Assembly: GCA_016839845.1 (NCBI GenBank)
Contig: JAEOTL010000234.1
Coordinates: forward strand, 1-6,784
DNA from: Promethearchaeota archaeon
GTDB lineage: Archaea; Asgardarchaeota; Lokiarchaeia; Sigynarchaeales; SOKP01
Direction: 5' to 3'
Length of the DNA: 6,784 nt
Below, piece by piece: positions 1-6,423 of this stretch (within the stretch, counting starts at the first letter, position 1; each line of letters begins with the position of its first letter). Under the pieces are notes generated by a model. It had not been told where the DNA came from, ran no database searches, and was given only the letters and a program-made list of their open reading frames with translations. Made by a program: the position numbers and the translations under genes.

Positions 1-885
1 ACAAAATTATTATTTTTTATTGGAATCGGATTGCTTGTATTCCTTCCATTTATTAGAGTTTCTGTTGCAGCACCACCATGTTGGGTGGGGATCAATGTAG
101 GTGACGCATATACATGGCAATATACTGGGGACATGACTGCTAGGGATGGAGATTGGACGACTGATGGTATAGCCTTATCCATATTTATGAATTTTGGTGG
201 TTGGATGGGCTGGATAGATGATGGTGAGATGGGATTCCTTATGCCAGGGAACATGACTCATGAGGTTACAGTTGTTGAAGATTTAGCTCCAGATCTTGAA
301 TATGGAACTAATAATATGACTGTGTTATATACTTCTGCAGTGAACTATACTTCTGCGGGCTGGACCGGTGATTGGGCAGATAAAGACACAGGGTTAAATG
401 TTTGGAATGGTATTATATTTCTGGAGGAAGCTGACTTTGTAGATTTTCATGATGGATTAGGGGCTTTCTTTGGTCCTTATGGGTTTCCTTATCAATCAAC
501 TAGTCTTATTGTGTCTACTAATTTGGATTGGACCGCAGTAGTAACAGCAGCTAGTCCTATACTTGCAGCTGTAAATGCAACAGTAACAGTGGTAACTAAC
601 GGCACGGAGGAAGTCGGATTTAAAATAACTGTCGCTGCCTCAGCATGGGGAACTAATACATTAGCCCTTGAATTAGAGTCAACCTGGGATGAATGTGGAT
701 TATTAGATGTTTGGGAAGTGACTTACGGTCCTGATAGCATAATGAAGATAGAACAACAAGTTGGTTCAACTTGTAGTCCATGCCCACCTGGAGGCGATGC
801 TATTCCCGGATTCGAACTCCCCATTATAATCGGTGTTACTTCGATTATTAGTCTGATTCTAATTAGAAAAATTAAGAAAAAATAA
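1..885 (+). CDS. Secreted surface protein with C-terminal membrane anchor (5' end cut by window edge)
   Basis: The frame is open from base 1 and ends at TAA 883-885, giving 294 visible residues. A TTG at base 31 could be read as a start, but the codons before it (T-K-L-L-F-F-I-G-I-G) form the front of a signal peptide, so the true start is probably a few codons upstream of the window. The hydrophobic run covers visible residues 2-20, with a plausible V-A-A cleavage site at 22-24. The mature part is rich in Trp, Gly, Asp and Thr. It begins with a W-V-G-I-N-V-G-D-A-Y-T-W segment and has five N-x-S/T sequons (N84, N105, N115, N192, N200), as expected for a glycosylated archaeal surface protein. 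Cysteines are at 27, 232, 258 and 261. The C-terminus has I-P-G-F (268-271), a hydrophobic helix (about 273-288) and the tail RKIKKK. No enzymatic motif is recognisable, and the function is unknown. It converges on the transporter operon, so it is probably a separate unit. Confidence 0.85.
   Translation, partial: TKLLFFIGIGLLVFLPFIRVSVAAPPCWVGINVGDAYTWQYTGDMTARDGDWTTDGIALSIFMNFGGWMGWIDDGEMGFLMPGNMTHEVTVVEDLAPDLEYGTNNMTVLYTSAVNYTSAGWTGDWADKDTGLNVWNGIIFLEEADFVDFHDGLGAFFGPYGFPYQSTSLIVSTNLDWTAVVTAASPILAAVNATVTVVTNGTEEVGFKITVAASAWGTNTLALELESTWDECGLLDVWEVTYGPDSIMKIEQQVGSTCSPCPPGGDAIPGFELPIIIGVTSIISLILIRKIKKK
802..882 (+). other. C-terminal sorting/anchor signal (PGF-like, Asgard CTERM type) of the surface protein
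   Basis: This encodes I-P-G-F-E-L-P, a hydrophobic stretch of about 15 residues, then RKIKKK at the extreme C-terminus. The order motif, helix, basic tail is the tripartite layout of archaeosortase-type signals such as PGF-CTERM and of the CTERM domains seen in Lokiarchaeal and Heimdallarchaeal surface proteins. The segment just before it (C-S-P-C-P-P-G-G-D) is a short Cys/Pro/Gly linker. The layout is seen directly. Processing by a sortase-like enzyme is inferred, and a simple tail anchor is the alternative. Confidence 0.6.
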
Positions 886-903
886 CTTTTAAAAAAATTT
901 TAA

Positions 904-931
904 TTCCCTTTTTTTTTCTTTATTTCATCTT
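904..931 (+). terminator. T-rich archaeal-type terminator of the surface-protein gene
   Basis: Starting about 20 nt after the stop codon there is a run of nine T (909-917), then C, TTT and further pyrimidine-rich sequence up to about 931. There is no strong GC hairpin before it. Archaeal RNA polymerase commonly terminates at such T tracts without a hairpin. Confidence 0.55.
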
Positions 932-1036
932 TAGTCTGTAATTGTATTGATTTTTAAGAAGGTTTAATCTAATGCTTGAAGAATATTTCTTGAAAAATGT
1001 CCTTTAGAGCAACCCGTAGTTTTGTTGCATTATGCG

Positions 1037-1044
1037 TATAAAAG
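1037..1044 (+). promoter_or_regulatory. Orphan TATA-like box in the convergent intergenic region
   Basis: TATAAAAG lies in the 233-nt gap between two genes that both end here, so it has no obvious gene to serve. Initiation about 25 nt downstream would give a plus-strand RNA antisense to the 3' end of the dppF-like gene. The reverse strand also reads as TATA-like. In such AT-rich DNA a chance match is likely. No coding sequence or convincing RNA structure is visible in the rest of 886-1118. Confidence 0.15.
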
Positions 1045-1118
1045 TAGCACATTCGTTTATTAAAACAATCTAATTGGTTATTATTGAAAGAATAAGTCGT
1101 TTTTCTTTATCATTTTCG

Positions 1119-3341
1119 TTAATAATCAGAATCAGTTTCTTCTATGACATCAAATCCAGTTGGTGGATTAACACACCAAATATAATGTCCTTCTTCGATT
1201 TTCATTTTATGAGGTAGATCAATTTCACATTCGGGCGTACGTGCATCTGAAACACATCGTGGATTAAAAGTACATCCTGGTGGGGGGGCAATTGGGCTCG
1301 GAACTTCTCCGTCTATAACATATTTGACCTCCTGATCAAAAGGATCTATTTCGGAGTGGCTCTTTAGGAGTGCTTGGGTATAGGGATGGACAGGATTTAG
1401 AAAGATTTGATCAGTTTCTCCAACCTCAACGAACTTCCCAAGATACATTACGGCAACTCTACTTGCTATATGATTCACAACCGATAAATTGTGGGTTATA
1501 AACAGGAAACCGTAACCATATTGCTCTTGTAGGTCTATAAGGAGGTTTAAGATTTGTGCTTGCACAGACACATCAAGAGCGGAAGTCGGCTCATCAAGAA
1601 CTATTAGTTCAGGATTACACGCAAGTGCTCTTGCGATAATAATTCTTTGTTTTTGTCCCCCTGAAAACTCGTGCGGATAACGATCCATATGTTCTCGTTT
1701 CAATGAAACCTCATTCATTAATCTCAAAACATGTCTTCTGATTTCCATTTTATTGGTAATACCAAGTAAATTCTTGAGGGGTTCTGCGATAATATCAGTA
1801 ACTTTTAGGCGTGGATTTAAAGAGGCATCAGGATCTTGGAAAACCATCTGAATTTTTTGTCTTAAATAATTTGATAATTCGTCCGGGACAGGGTCCCCAT
1901 GATATAATATTTCTCCATCTTCTTTTTTTATTAATCCCAAAATTGTGTGTGCAATAGTTGTTTTTCCACATCCACTTTCTCCAACTAATCCTAGTGTTTC
2001 ACCTGTTTTAATTTCAAATGTTACACCATCCACGGCTTTTACTTCTCCGACTTTCCTTTTAAGCATCCCCTTAAGGAGAGGATAATATACTTTGAGGTTT
2101 GTAACTTTTAACAAGGGTTTATCCCTTTCTAAAACGTGATGTTCTCTGAGTTCCTGAATTGGTATTGTAGTATATGCGATTCTTCTAGCTACAATCATTG
2201 TTGAAATGGATAATATAAAACTTATTGAGAAATTTCGAGGAAAATTATCAAAAAAACTTATCTGTTGAGATATAAACATTGCCATGAGATAGAGAAGCAC
2301 TGGTATGACACTGACAATAACGACTACATTTCTTAACTTTACTAATTGAAGTTTATCTCCCCAACTTGATATAAATACCATAAAACCGAAAGAACTAAGT
2401 GTCATTACAAAAAAAACAAACTTGGCACCATCCAATCTGCTATTACCCTCAATAAGCAAAATATCAGTAACATCAAAAACTAAAGTTATAAAAATTGAAG
2501 AGACGAATACGGAGATTTGAGCCAGCCCTGCAATTTCTAAAGAACTTAACCACTTTTTTTTGTAGATGAGAACCAAGATACCTAATCCAATAATAATATT
2601 GATGAATGTCCTAAGAATGACAGTGAAAAGATATGGACCTATCAATGAATTTAATCCAGAAATAATAGATAAGCCTGCACCGATTAATAGGAAAACTATC
2701 ACCAGAATGGTTATTAATGGAAGTTTTTCGGGTGCATAAATAAAAAATCCTACAACCAAAATTATAAAAAAGATTCCAATACCAATTAAAATTCCATTAA
2801 TGGGTAAATAGTTACCTAAAAATCCCATAACCCCGCTTACAACAAACCAAGTGGTATTGATAATTAGTGAGTAAAAAAATGGTTTTTCCCATCTCTTTAA
2901 GTTCAAATGCCATTTTATATAGAAGAGACCTACAAAAAATAGCAATACTGAAGTAAAACTGATCGCAATGAACTCAAAAATTAAGAAGATGATTTGGATA
3001 CTAATTACAAAAATTAAAGATTCGAAGTATTTTTTATTATAATAAGTCGCAACTACAAACGAGCTAATTAATACCTCTAATGCTATTCTGAAAGGCACAA
3101 ATATTATATTATTGCCAAAAAAATAGAGAAAAATGAATTTAAAAGGAATATTTATGACAAGCCACAAGATGCTAACCTTCAATGCTGTAAGGTGGTAATA
3201 GTGTTCAAGAGATTCACCCCATCTTTTCTCTTTTGCGTACAATTGGATAAAATAGATTCCGATTAGAAATAATATAAGAGAACTTAAGAATCCCAATACA
3301 AATTCGGATTGCAATTCTCCTAACGTTAAATTTACTGGCAT
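1119..3341 (-). CDS. dppF: DppF/OppF-type peptide ABC transporter ATPase fused to a large N-terminal multi-pass membrane domain
   Basis: A 740-residue protein whose C-terminal ~330 residues (from about 410) are a complete peptide/nickel ABC ATPase. Motifs seen: Walker A GESGCGKT 454-461, Q-loop FQDP with Q502, DppF-type S-L-N-P-R 507-511, signature F-S-G-G-Q 559-563, Walker B ending D583-E584, D-loop S-A-L-D 587-590 and switch H617. The oligopeptide C-terminal domain follows, with H-P-Y-T (652-655) and cysteines 690, 696, 705 and 723 spaced to bind an iron-sulphur cluster. It should hydrolyse ATP at the cytoplasmic face to drive DppB/DppC transport. Residues 1-391 are extra: about 12-13 hydrophobic helices joined to the ATPase by a short charged linker (about 392-409). 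Ordinary family members lack this. The start is supported by AGGA six nt upstream. It is the last gene of the visible operon, 53 nt after the dppD-like gene. The substrate (peptide, nickel or sugar) cannot be told from the ATPase. Confidence 0.92.
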   Translation of the reverse strand: MPVNLTLGELQSEFVLGFLSSLILFLIGIYFIQLYAKEKRWGESLEHYYHLTALKVSILWLVINIPFKFIFLYFFGNNIIFVPFRIALEVLISSFVVATYYNKKYFESLIFVISIQIIFLIFEFIAISFTSVLLFFVGLFYIKWHLNLKRWEKPFFYSLIINTTWFVVSGVMGFLGNYLPINGILIGIGIFFIILVVGFFIYAPEKLPLITILVIVFLLIGAGLSIISGLNSLIGPYLFTVILRTFINIIIGLGILVLIYKKKWLSSLEIAGLAQISVFVSSIFITLVFDVTDILLIEGNSRLDGAKFVFFVMTLSSFGFMVFISSWGDKLQLVKLRNVVVIVSVIPVLLYLMAMFISQQISFFDNFPRNFSISFILSISTMIVARRIAYTTIPIQELREHHVLERDKPLLKVTNLKVYYPLLKGMLKRKVGEVKAVDGVTFEIKTGETLGLVGESGCGKTTIAHTILGLIKKEDGEILYHGDPVPDELSNYLRQKIQMVFQDPDASLNPRLKVTDIIAEPLKNLLGITNKMEIRRHVLRLMNEVSLKREHMDRYPHEFSGGQKQRIIIARALACNPELIVLDEPTSALDVSVQAQILNLLIDLQEQYGYGFLFITHNLSVVNHIASRVAVMYLGKFVEVGETDQIFLNPVHPYTQALLKSHSEIDPFDQEVKYVIDGEVPSPIAPPPGCTFNPRCVSDARTPECEIDLPHKMKIEEGHYIWCVNPPTGFDVIEETDSDY
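1173..1274 (-). other. Four-cysteine [4Fe-4S]-type site in the DppF-like C-terminal domain
   Basis: Codes for C690-x5-C696-x8-C705-x17-C723 within the oligopeptide-transporter C-terminal domain, preceded by P-P-P-G and including the N-P-R-C element. Some DppD-family ATPases are known structurally to carry a [4Fe-4S] cluster on four such cysteines. Cluster binding here is inferred from spacing alone. Confidence 0.6.
2169..3341 (-). other. N-terminal ~12-13-helix membrane domain of the DppF-like protein
   Basis: Codes for residues 1-391. Hydrophobic segments by eye: 14-36, 51-75, 77-101, 105-126, 127-144 (weak), 154-176, 181-203, 207-230, 237-260, 268-295, 306-327, 336-358 and 372-391. The loop after the first helix is basic (K-E-K-R, 37-40), which suggests that the N-terminus is outside. 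An odd number of helices is then needed to put the ATPase in the cytoplasm, and 13 fits. No ABC permease EAA loop, transporter signature or sensor motif is recognisable. The reading frame is continuous into the ATPase, with no stop or shift. Confidence 0.75.
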
Positions 3342-3347
3342 AATTTT

Positions 3348-3351
3348 TCCT
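3348..3351 (-). promoter_or_regulatory. Ribosome binding site of the dppF-like gene
   Basis: AGGA on the minus strand, followed by a 6-nt spacer (AAAATT) and ATG at 3341. This spacing is good for a Shine-Dalgarno element. It supports the start that includes the whole N-terminal membrane domain, so the fusion is likely translated as one protein. Confidence 0.6.
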
Positions 3352-3394
3352 GTTTGTTCTGATAAATTGGTTTTTATTGTTAAGACATGTTTTA

Positions 3395-5323
3395 TTAGTT
3401 ATTTTCTTCTACATTTTTTATTGAGATTTCTGCAAGTTCCTTGTACTGCGGATCATAGAGGTGACATGCGACTAAATAATCTTGTTCAACTTCTATACTT
3501 CTTGGTATTTCTGAGTCACAAGGTTCGAAGCAGTATTTGCATCGAGGATGAAATCTGCATCCAGAGGGGGGATAAATCAGGTTTGGAACCGTTCCTTCTA
3601 TAACTTCAAGGCGACGTCTCTTCTTTCCAACAACAGGAACAGAGCCTATAAGGCCCCTAGTGTAGGGATGATAGGGTTTTACAAATAATTTTTTAATATC
3701 CCCATTTTCTACAATAAATCCGGAATACATCACAGCAACATTTTCACACATTTTAGATATTATTCCTAGATCATGCGTGATAAACAGCATTGAAGCACTA
3801 AATTTAGTCTTAAGCTCTTTCATTAACTTTAGAATCTGATTCTGAATGGTTACGTCTAAGGCTGTTGTAGGCTCGTCTGCGATTAAAAGCTGCGGTTTGC
3901 AAGCAAGACCCATAGCGATCTGAACCCTTTGTCGCATTCCCCCACTCAACTCATGGGGGTATCGATCAAATATTACCTCAGGGAATGGGATATTTAACTC
4001 CCGTAAGAGTTGCTCACCCCACTCTCGTGCAACAGCAAAAATGCTTTTATTCTGGTTAAATGCTTCCACGAGTAGCTCGTTTTCCATATGCAGGAGATAA
4101 ACTTCAGTGATTTGAGCCCCGATTTTAAAAACAGGATTAAGAGAATTAAGAGGATCTTGAAAAATCATAGTAATCTCTTTTCCACGATAATCCAATACTC
4201 CAGATTTCGATCTTTGTAACAAATCTTCTCCCCTAAATATGACTTTACCCTTTTCGATTTTTCCAGGAGGGCGTACTACTTGTAGAATCGATAATGCTGT
4301 GACAGACTTCCCACAACCAGTTTCTCCAACGAGACCAAGGGTCTCTCCTTCATTAATTTTAAAAGAAACCCCTTCGACAGCTTTTACAATTCCTTCTTCT
4401 GTGTAAAAATAAGTCGTGAGATCTTGTACCTCTAAAATAACATGATTTCCACCGGACTTAATTTCTTTACCCTTTCTTTTCTCATATTTCTCAAGTGCTT
4501 CCTGAAGTCTTAACTCACTCCGATTAACAGCTTGAGGTTGAAATATTCTCCTTAAAGTAATAAAAAAAACGGCAATATATACGGCATTAACAACTAAAAT
4601 TAAAACCCGAATATCTTGTTGGTATAAATAGAAGTTAAAAAATCTTCCTAAATAAAGTTCAACAATAACAAGCTGGATTGACCAAATTCCAAATGAAATA
4701 AGTCCACCTGTATACATAGCTTTTTTAAGCACTACACTTGGAATACGTCTTTCAATTGAACGAGTTTGATTAACTATATATGTGATTATGATAGCAAAGC
4801 CGATTGAAAAAATAGCCCACAAAAAACCAAGATAAAATTCATCAGGATCTAGGCTCTTATTAAATAGGTCCATCCAACCATTAATCTTGACCGGGATTTG
4901 GAGGAGAGGAATTGATAAAAAGATAATTCCAACGATCCACGCTAGTATTATAAATTTTGTATATATTCCTTTAAATTGTGCACTCTGGACAGTATTTTCA
5001 TCATTATCTCTTTTGTATTTTGCAAAAATTTTTAAAAAAATGGCGTGTACAGGGAGAAATATCGTTGCCATTATGGCAAATAAAAATGCATCTGTACTCA
5101 AATATCTGAATATATAGTAATCTTCAAAAATATAAAAATTTCCGAGAGCTTCAAAAAGAAGGCGAATACTGAATATTATCCCGAAGATTATAAGAGAGCT
5201 TACAGTGGAACTAAATCTGTGAATCCTTCTGGAGATCCGACCTTCCTCTTGAAGATTAGTATTTAGAATAACAGTAATAAAATACAAAAGTACAGTTGCT
5301 ACCAAAGCGTTAACTAATGGCAT
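3395..5323 (-). CDS. dppD: DppD/OppD-type peptide ABC transporter ATPase fused to an N-terminal 7-helix membrane domain
   Basis: A 642-residue protein. Residues from about 296 onward form a full DppD-type ATPase: Walker A GETGCGKS 333-340, Q-loop F-Q-D-P with Q389, DppD-type S-L-N-P-V 394-398, signature L-S-G-G-M 459-463, Walker B ending D483-E484, D-loop T-A-L-D 487-490 and switch H517. The C-terminal domain has H-P-Y-T (552-555) and five cysteines (589, 595, 598, 602, 620), enough for a [4Fe-4S] site. The Q-loop-to-signature distance is roughly ten residues longer than I would expect, through a helical insert around 412-440. Residues 1-262 are an extra membrane domain, followed by a charged linker (263-295) that looks helical. 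It should pair with the DppF-like protein as the ATPase heterodimer. It lies 61 nt after dppC. The ATG at 5323 is the only usual start upstream of the first helix, but it has no properly spaced ribosome site, so the N-terminus may be slightly longer. Confidence 0.9.
   Translation of the reverse strand: MPLVNALVATVLLYFITVILNTNLQEEGRISRRIHRFSSTVSSLIIFGIIFSIRLLFEALGNFYIFEDYYIFRYLSTDAFLFAIMATIFLPVHAIFLKIFAKYKRDNDENTVQSAQFKGIYTKFIILAWIVGIIFLSIPLLQIPVKINGWMDLFNKSLDPDEFYLGFLWAIFSIGFAIIITYIVNQTRSIERRIPSVVLKKAMYTGGLISFGIWSIQLVIVELYLGRFFNFYLYQQDIRVLILVVNAVYIAVFFITLRRIFQPQAVNRSELRLQEALEKYEKRKGKEIKSGGNHVILEVQDLTTYFYTEEGIVKAVEGVSFKINEGETLGLVGETGCGKSVTALSILQVVRPPGKIEKGKVIFRGEDLLQRSKSGVLDYRGKEITMIFQDPLNSLNPVFKIGAQITEVYLLHMENELLVEAFNQNKSIFAVAREWGEQLLRELNIPFPEVIFDRYPHELSGGMRQRVQIAMGLACKPQLLIADEPTTALDVTIQNQILKLMKELKTKFSASMLFITHDLGIISKMCENVAVMYSGFIVENGDIKKLFVKPYHPYTRGLIGSVPVVGKKRRRLEVIEGTVPNLIYPPSGCRFHPRCKYCFEPCDSEIPRSIEVEQDYLVACHLYDPQYKELAEISIKNVEENN
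3464..3559 (-). other. Five-cysteine iron-sulphur-type site in the DppD-like C-terminal domain
   Basis: Codes for C589-x5-C595-x2-C598-x3-C602-x17-C620. Four of these can match the [4Fe-4S] ligands known in DppD-family proteins; one cysteine of 598/602 is extra. The neighbouring ATPase has only four in its equivalent domain. Confidence 0.6.
4538..5323 (-). other. N-terminal 7-helix membrane domain of the DppD-like protein
   Basis: Codes for residues 1-262. Hydrophobic segments by eye: 3-20, 38-60, 74-101, 124-145, 163-184, 202-226 and 238-261. The loop after helix 1 is basic (R29, R32, R33, R36), so the N-terminus is probably outside. Seven helices then place the ATPase correctly in the cytoplasm. 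Basic residues also follow helix 3 (K98, K102, K104, R105) and helix 7 (R258, R259), consistent with this topology. I do not recognise the family. It is not an ABC permease and shows no obvious similarity to the larger domain on the DppF-like protein. Confidence 0.75.
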
Positions 5324-5376
5324 TCCTACATTTAGCTCAGTACTACCTTGAAATACTATTCCTATAATTTTAATAT

Positions 5377-5380
5377 ACCT
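5377..5380 (-). promoter_or_regulatory. Possible ribosome binding site for an upstream, non-ATG start of the dppD-like gene
   Basis: AGGT on the minus strand sits 8 nt before an in-frame ATT (5368-5366), in the 61-nt gap after dppC. The dppD-like frame is open from here through to ATG 5323. By contrast the AGGA at 5327-5324 directly abuts the ATG with no spacer, so it is badly placed for that start. This is weak evidence and chance is possible. Confidence 0.2.
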
Positions 5381-5384
5381 TTTT

Positions 5385-6386
5385 TTATTTATGAAATCGT
5401 GGATCTAAAGCGTCCCTCACTCCATCTCCTACTAATATAAACCCAGCAGATGCGATTCCGAGAAAAATTCCCGGCCAGATTTTCGCCGATATACCAGTTA
5501 GTAAACGAGTGCCACCCCAATTAACATCGAATCCCCAATTCGCAACTGTTGGGTCTCCTATACCAATAAAACCAAGTCCCGCTAAACCTAACATTGTACC
5601 CGCAGCCCCCCAAAAGAAACCTATTATTAGAGGAGCTATCGCGTTTGGTACAACATGTTTAAACATGATTTTGAATTTATGAGCACCACCTGTTTTTGCT
5701 GCCCTTACAAAAACCATTTGTTTTACTAGCAAAACCATTGCTCGCATACCCCTTATATTACCTGGAATACCGAGTATCCCAAAAATTACAAGCAAAGTCA
5801 ATATTTCTTGACCAATCATAGGAATAAGAATGAAAGTTAAAATTCCCATGGGAAATACAAACATTAAATCAACAAAACGCATCATAGCATAATCAACAGG
5901 ACCCCCAAAATAAGCTGAAATTGTTCCTAAAATAAGCCCACCCCCCATTCCTAGAATAACAGGAATAAAAGACATTCCTACTGTAGTTCTAGCACCCCAA
6001 ATTAATCGAGCTAAAATATCATATCCATACATTGTTGTCCCTAGTGGATGTTCTAAACTCGGTTCGTCGAAAGGGATTGCGCCTTCCGGAATGTATGGTG
6101 GTATTACATGTTGTAACGGAATCTCGGTTAACCATGGACCATATACTCCCAATATTACAACAAATAAAATCATAAAAAACCCAATAATTGTTAAAGGTTT
6201 CAGAAGACGACGGAATAACCTCCTTTTTGATTTTACTTTTTCAATTTCATTTTCATAAGCAGTGAATTCTGGGTGACGCCAAGTAGGAAGGAAATAGAAT
6301 TTCAATAAGTTTACCCATTTCTTTCTACTACCTATGGAAAAATCCGTATAATCGACTTCTTCAGTTGTTATATCTTGTTTAGTCAT
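5385..6386 (-). CDS. dppC: DppC-type peptide/nickel ABC transporter permease
   Basis: A 333-residue inner permease subunit. After a long, charged, probably cytoplasmic leader of about 60 residues come the first helix (about 62-82), an external loop, the family hallmark H-P-L-G-T-T-x-x-G-Y-D-I-L-A-R-L-I-W-G-A-R-T (113-134), and further helices at about 139-160, 172-192, 195-209, 249-277 and 303-320. The EAA-type coupling loop, where an ATPase docks, is at about 226-252 (R-A-A-K-T-G-G-A then H-V-V-P-N-A). The end has the typical G-D-G-V-R-D-A-L-D-P-R (320-330). It pairs with DppB to form the channel. An in-frame TAA at 6392-6390 lies one codon before ATG 6386, so the start cannot be further upstream. 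The leader is somewhat longer than in typical bacterial DppC. No Shine-Dalgarno is present in the all-A/T gap before it. Confidence 0.95.
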   Translation of the reverse strand: MTKQDITTEEVDYTDFSIGSRKKWVNLLKFYFLPTWRHPEFTAYENEIEKVKSKRRLFRRLLKPLTIIGFFMILFVVILGVYGPWLTEIPLQHVIPPYIPEGAIPFDEPSLEHPLGTTMYGYDILARLIWGARTTVGMSFIPVILGMGGGLILGTISAYFGGPVDYAMMRFVDLMFVFPMGILTFILIPMIGQEILTLLVIFGILGIPGNIRGMRAMVLLVKQMVFVRAAKTGGAHKFKIMFKHVVPNAIAPLIIGFFWGAAGTMLGLAGLGFIGIGDPTVANWGFDVNWGGTRLLTGISAKIWPGIFLGIASAGFILVGDGVRDALDPRFHK

Positions 6387-6423
6387 ATTTTAAATTATAA
6401 TTTTAATTAATTTTTATTTATAT
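6385..6423. other. 39-bp pure A/T stretch spanning the dppB-dppC junction
   Basis: Every base from 6385 to 6423 is A or T. It covers the end of dppB, the 27-nt gap and the first bases of dppC, so there is no Shine-Dalgarno in front of the dppC ATG. dppC may be translated by coupling from dppB, by an SD-independent route, or from an internal transcript starting nearby. No clear TATA/BRE pair stands out. Confidence 0.5.

Noticed and set aside
31..33. TTG as the start of the surface-protein gene
   Set aside because: The ten in-frame codons before it complete the basic/hydrophobic front of a signal peptide, so the gene begins upstream of the window.
1..885. Surface protein as the transporter's substrate-binding protein
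   Set aside because: It is too short for a family 5 solute-binding protein, shows none of its motifs, and lies on the opposite strand, converging on the operon.
979..991. Small inverted repeat AAGAA-TAT-TTCTT as an operator or terminator
   Set aside because: Five A/T-rich pairs with a 3-nt loop are expected by chance in this composition, and it is not placed next to a promoter or stop codon.
2160..2190. Possible artefactual fusion or frameshift between membrane domain and ATPase of the DppF-like gene
   Set aside because: The frame runs through without a stop, the linker is charged and natural-looking, the sister ATPase has the same architecture, and the only SD-supported start found is before the membrane domain.
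3367..3603. Plus-strand open frame of 78 codons
   Set aside because: It lies almost entirely opposite the 3' end of the dppD-like gene, covering its conserved cysteine domain. It is a shadow with no recognisable protein features.
4887..5117. Plus-strand open frame of 76 codons
   Set aside because: It lies wholly antisense to the membrane domain of the dppD-like gene; it is a chance open frame without supporting signals.
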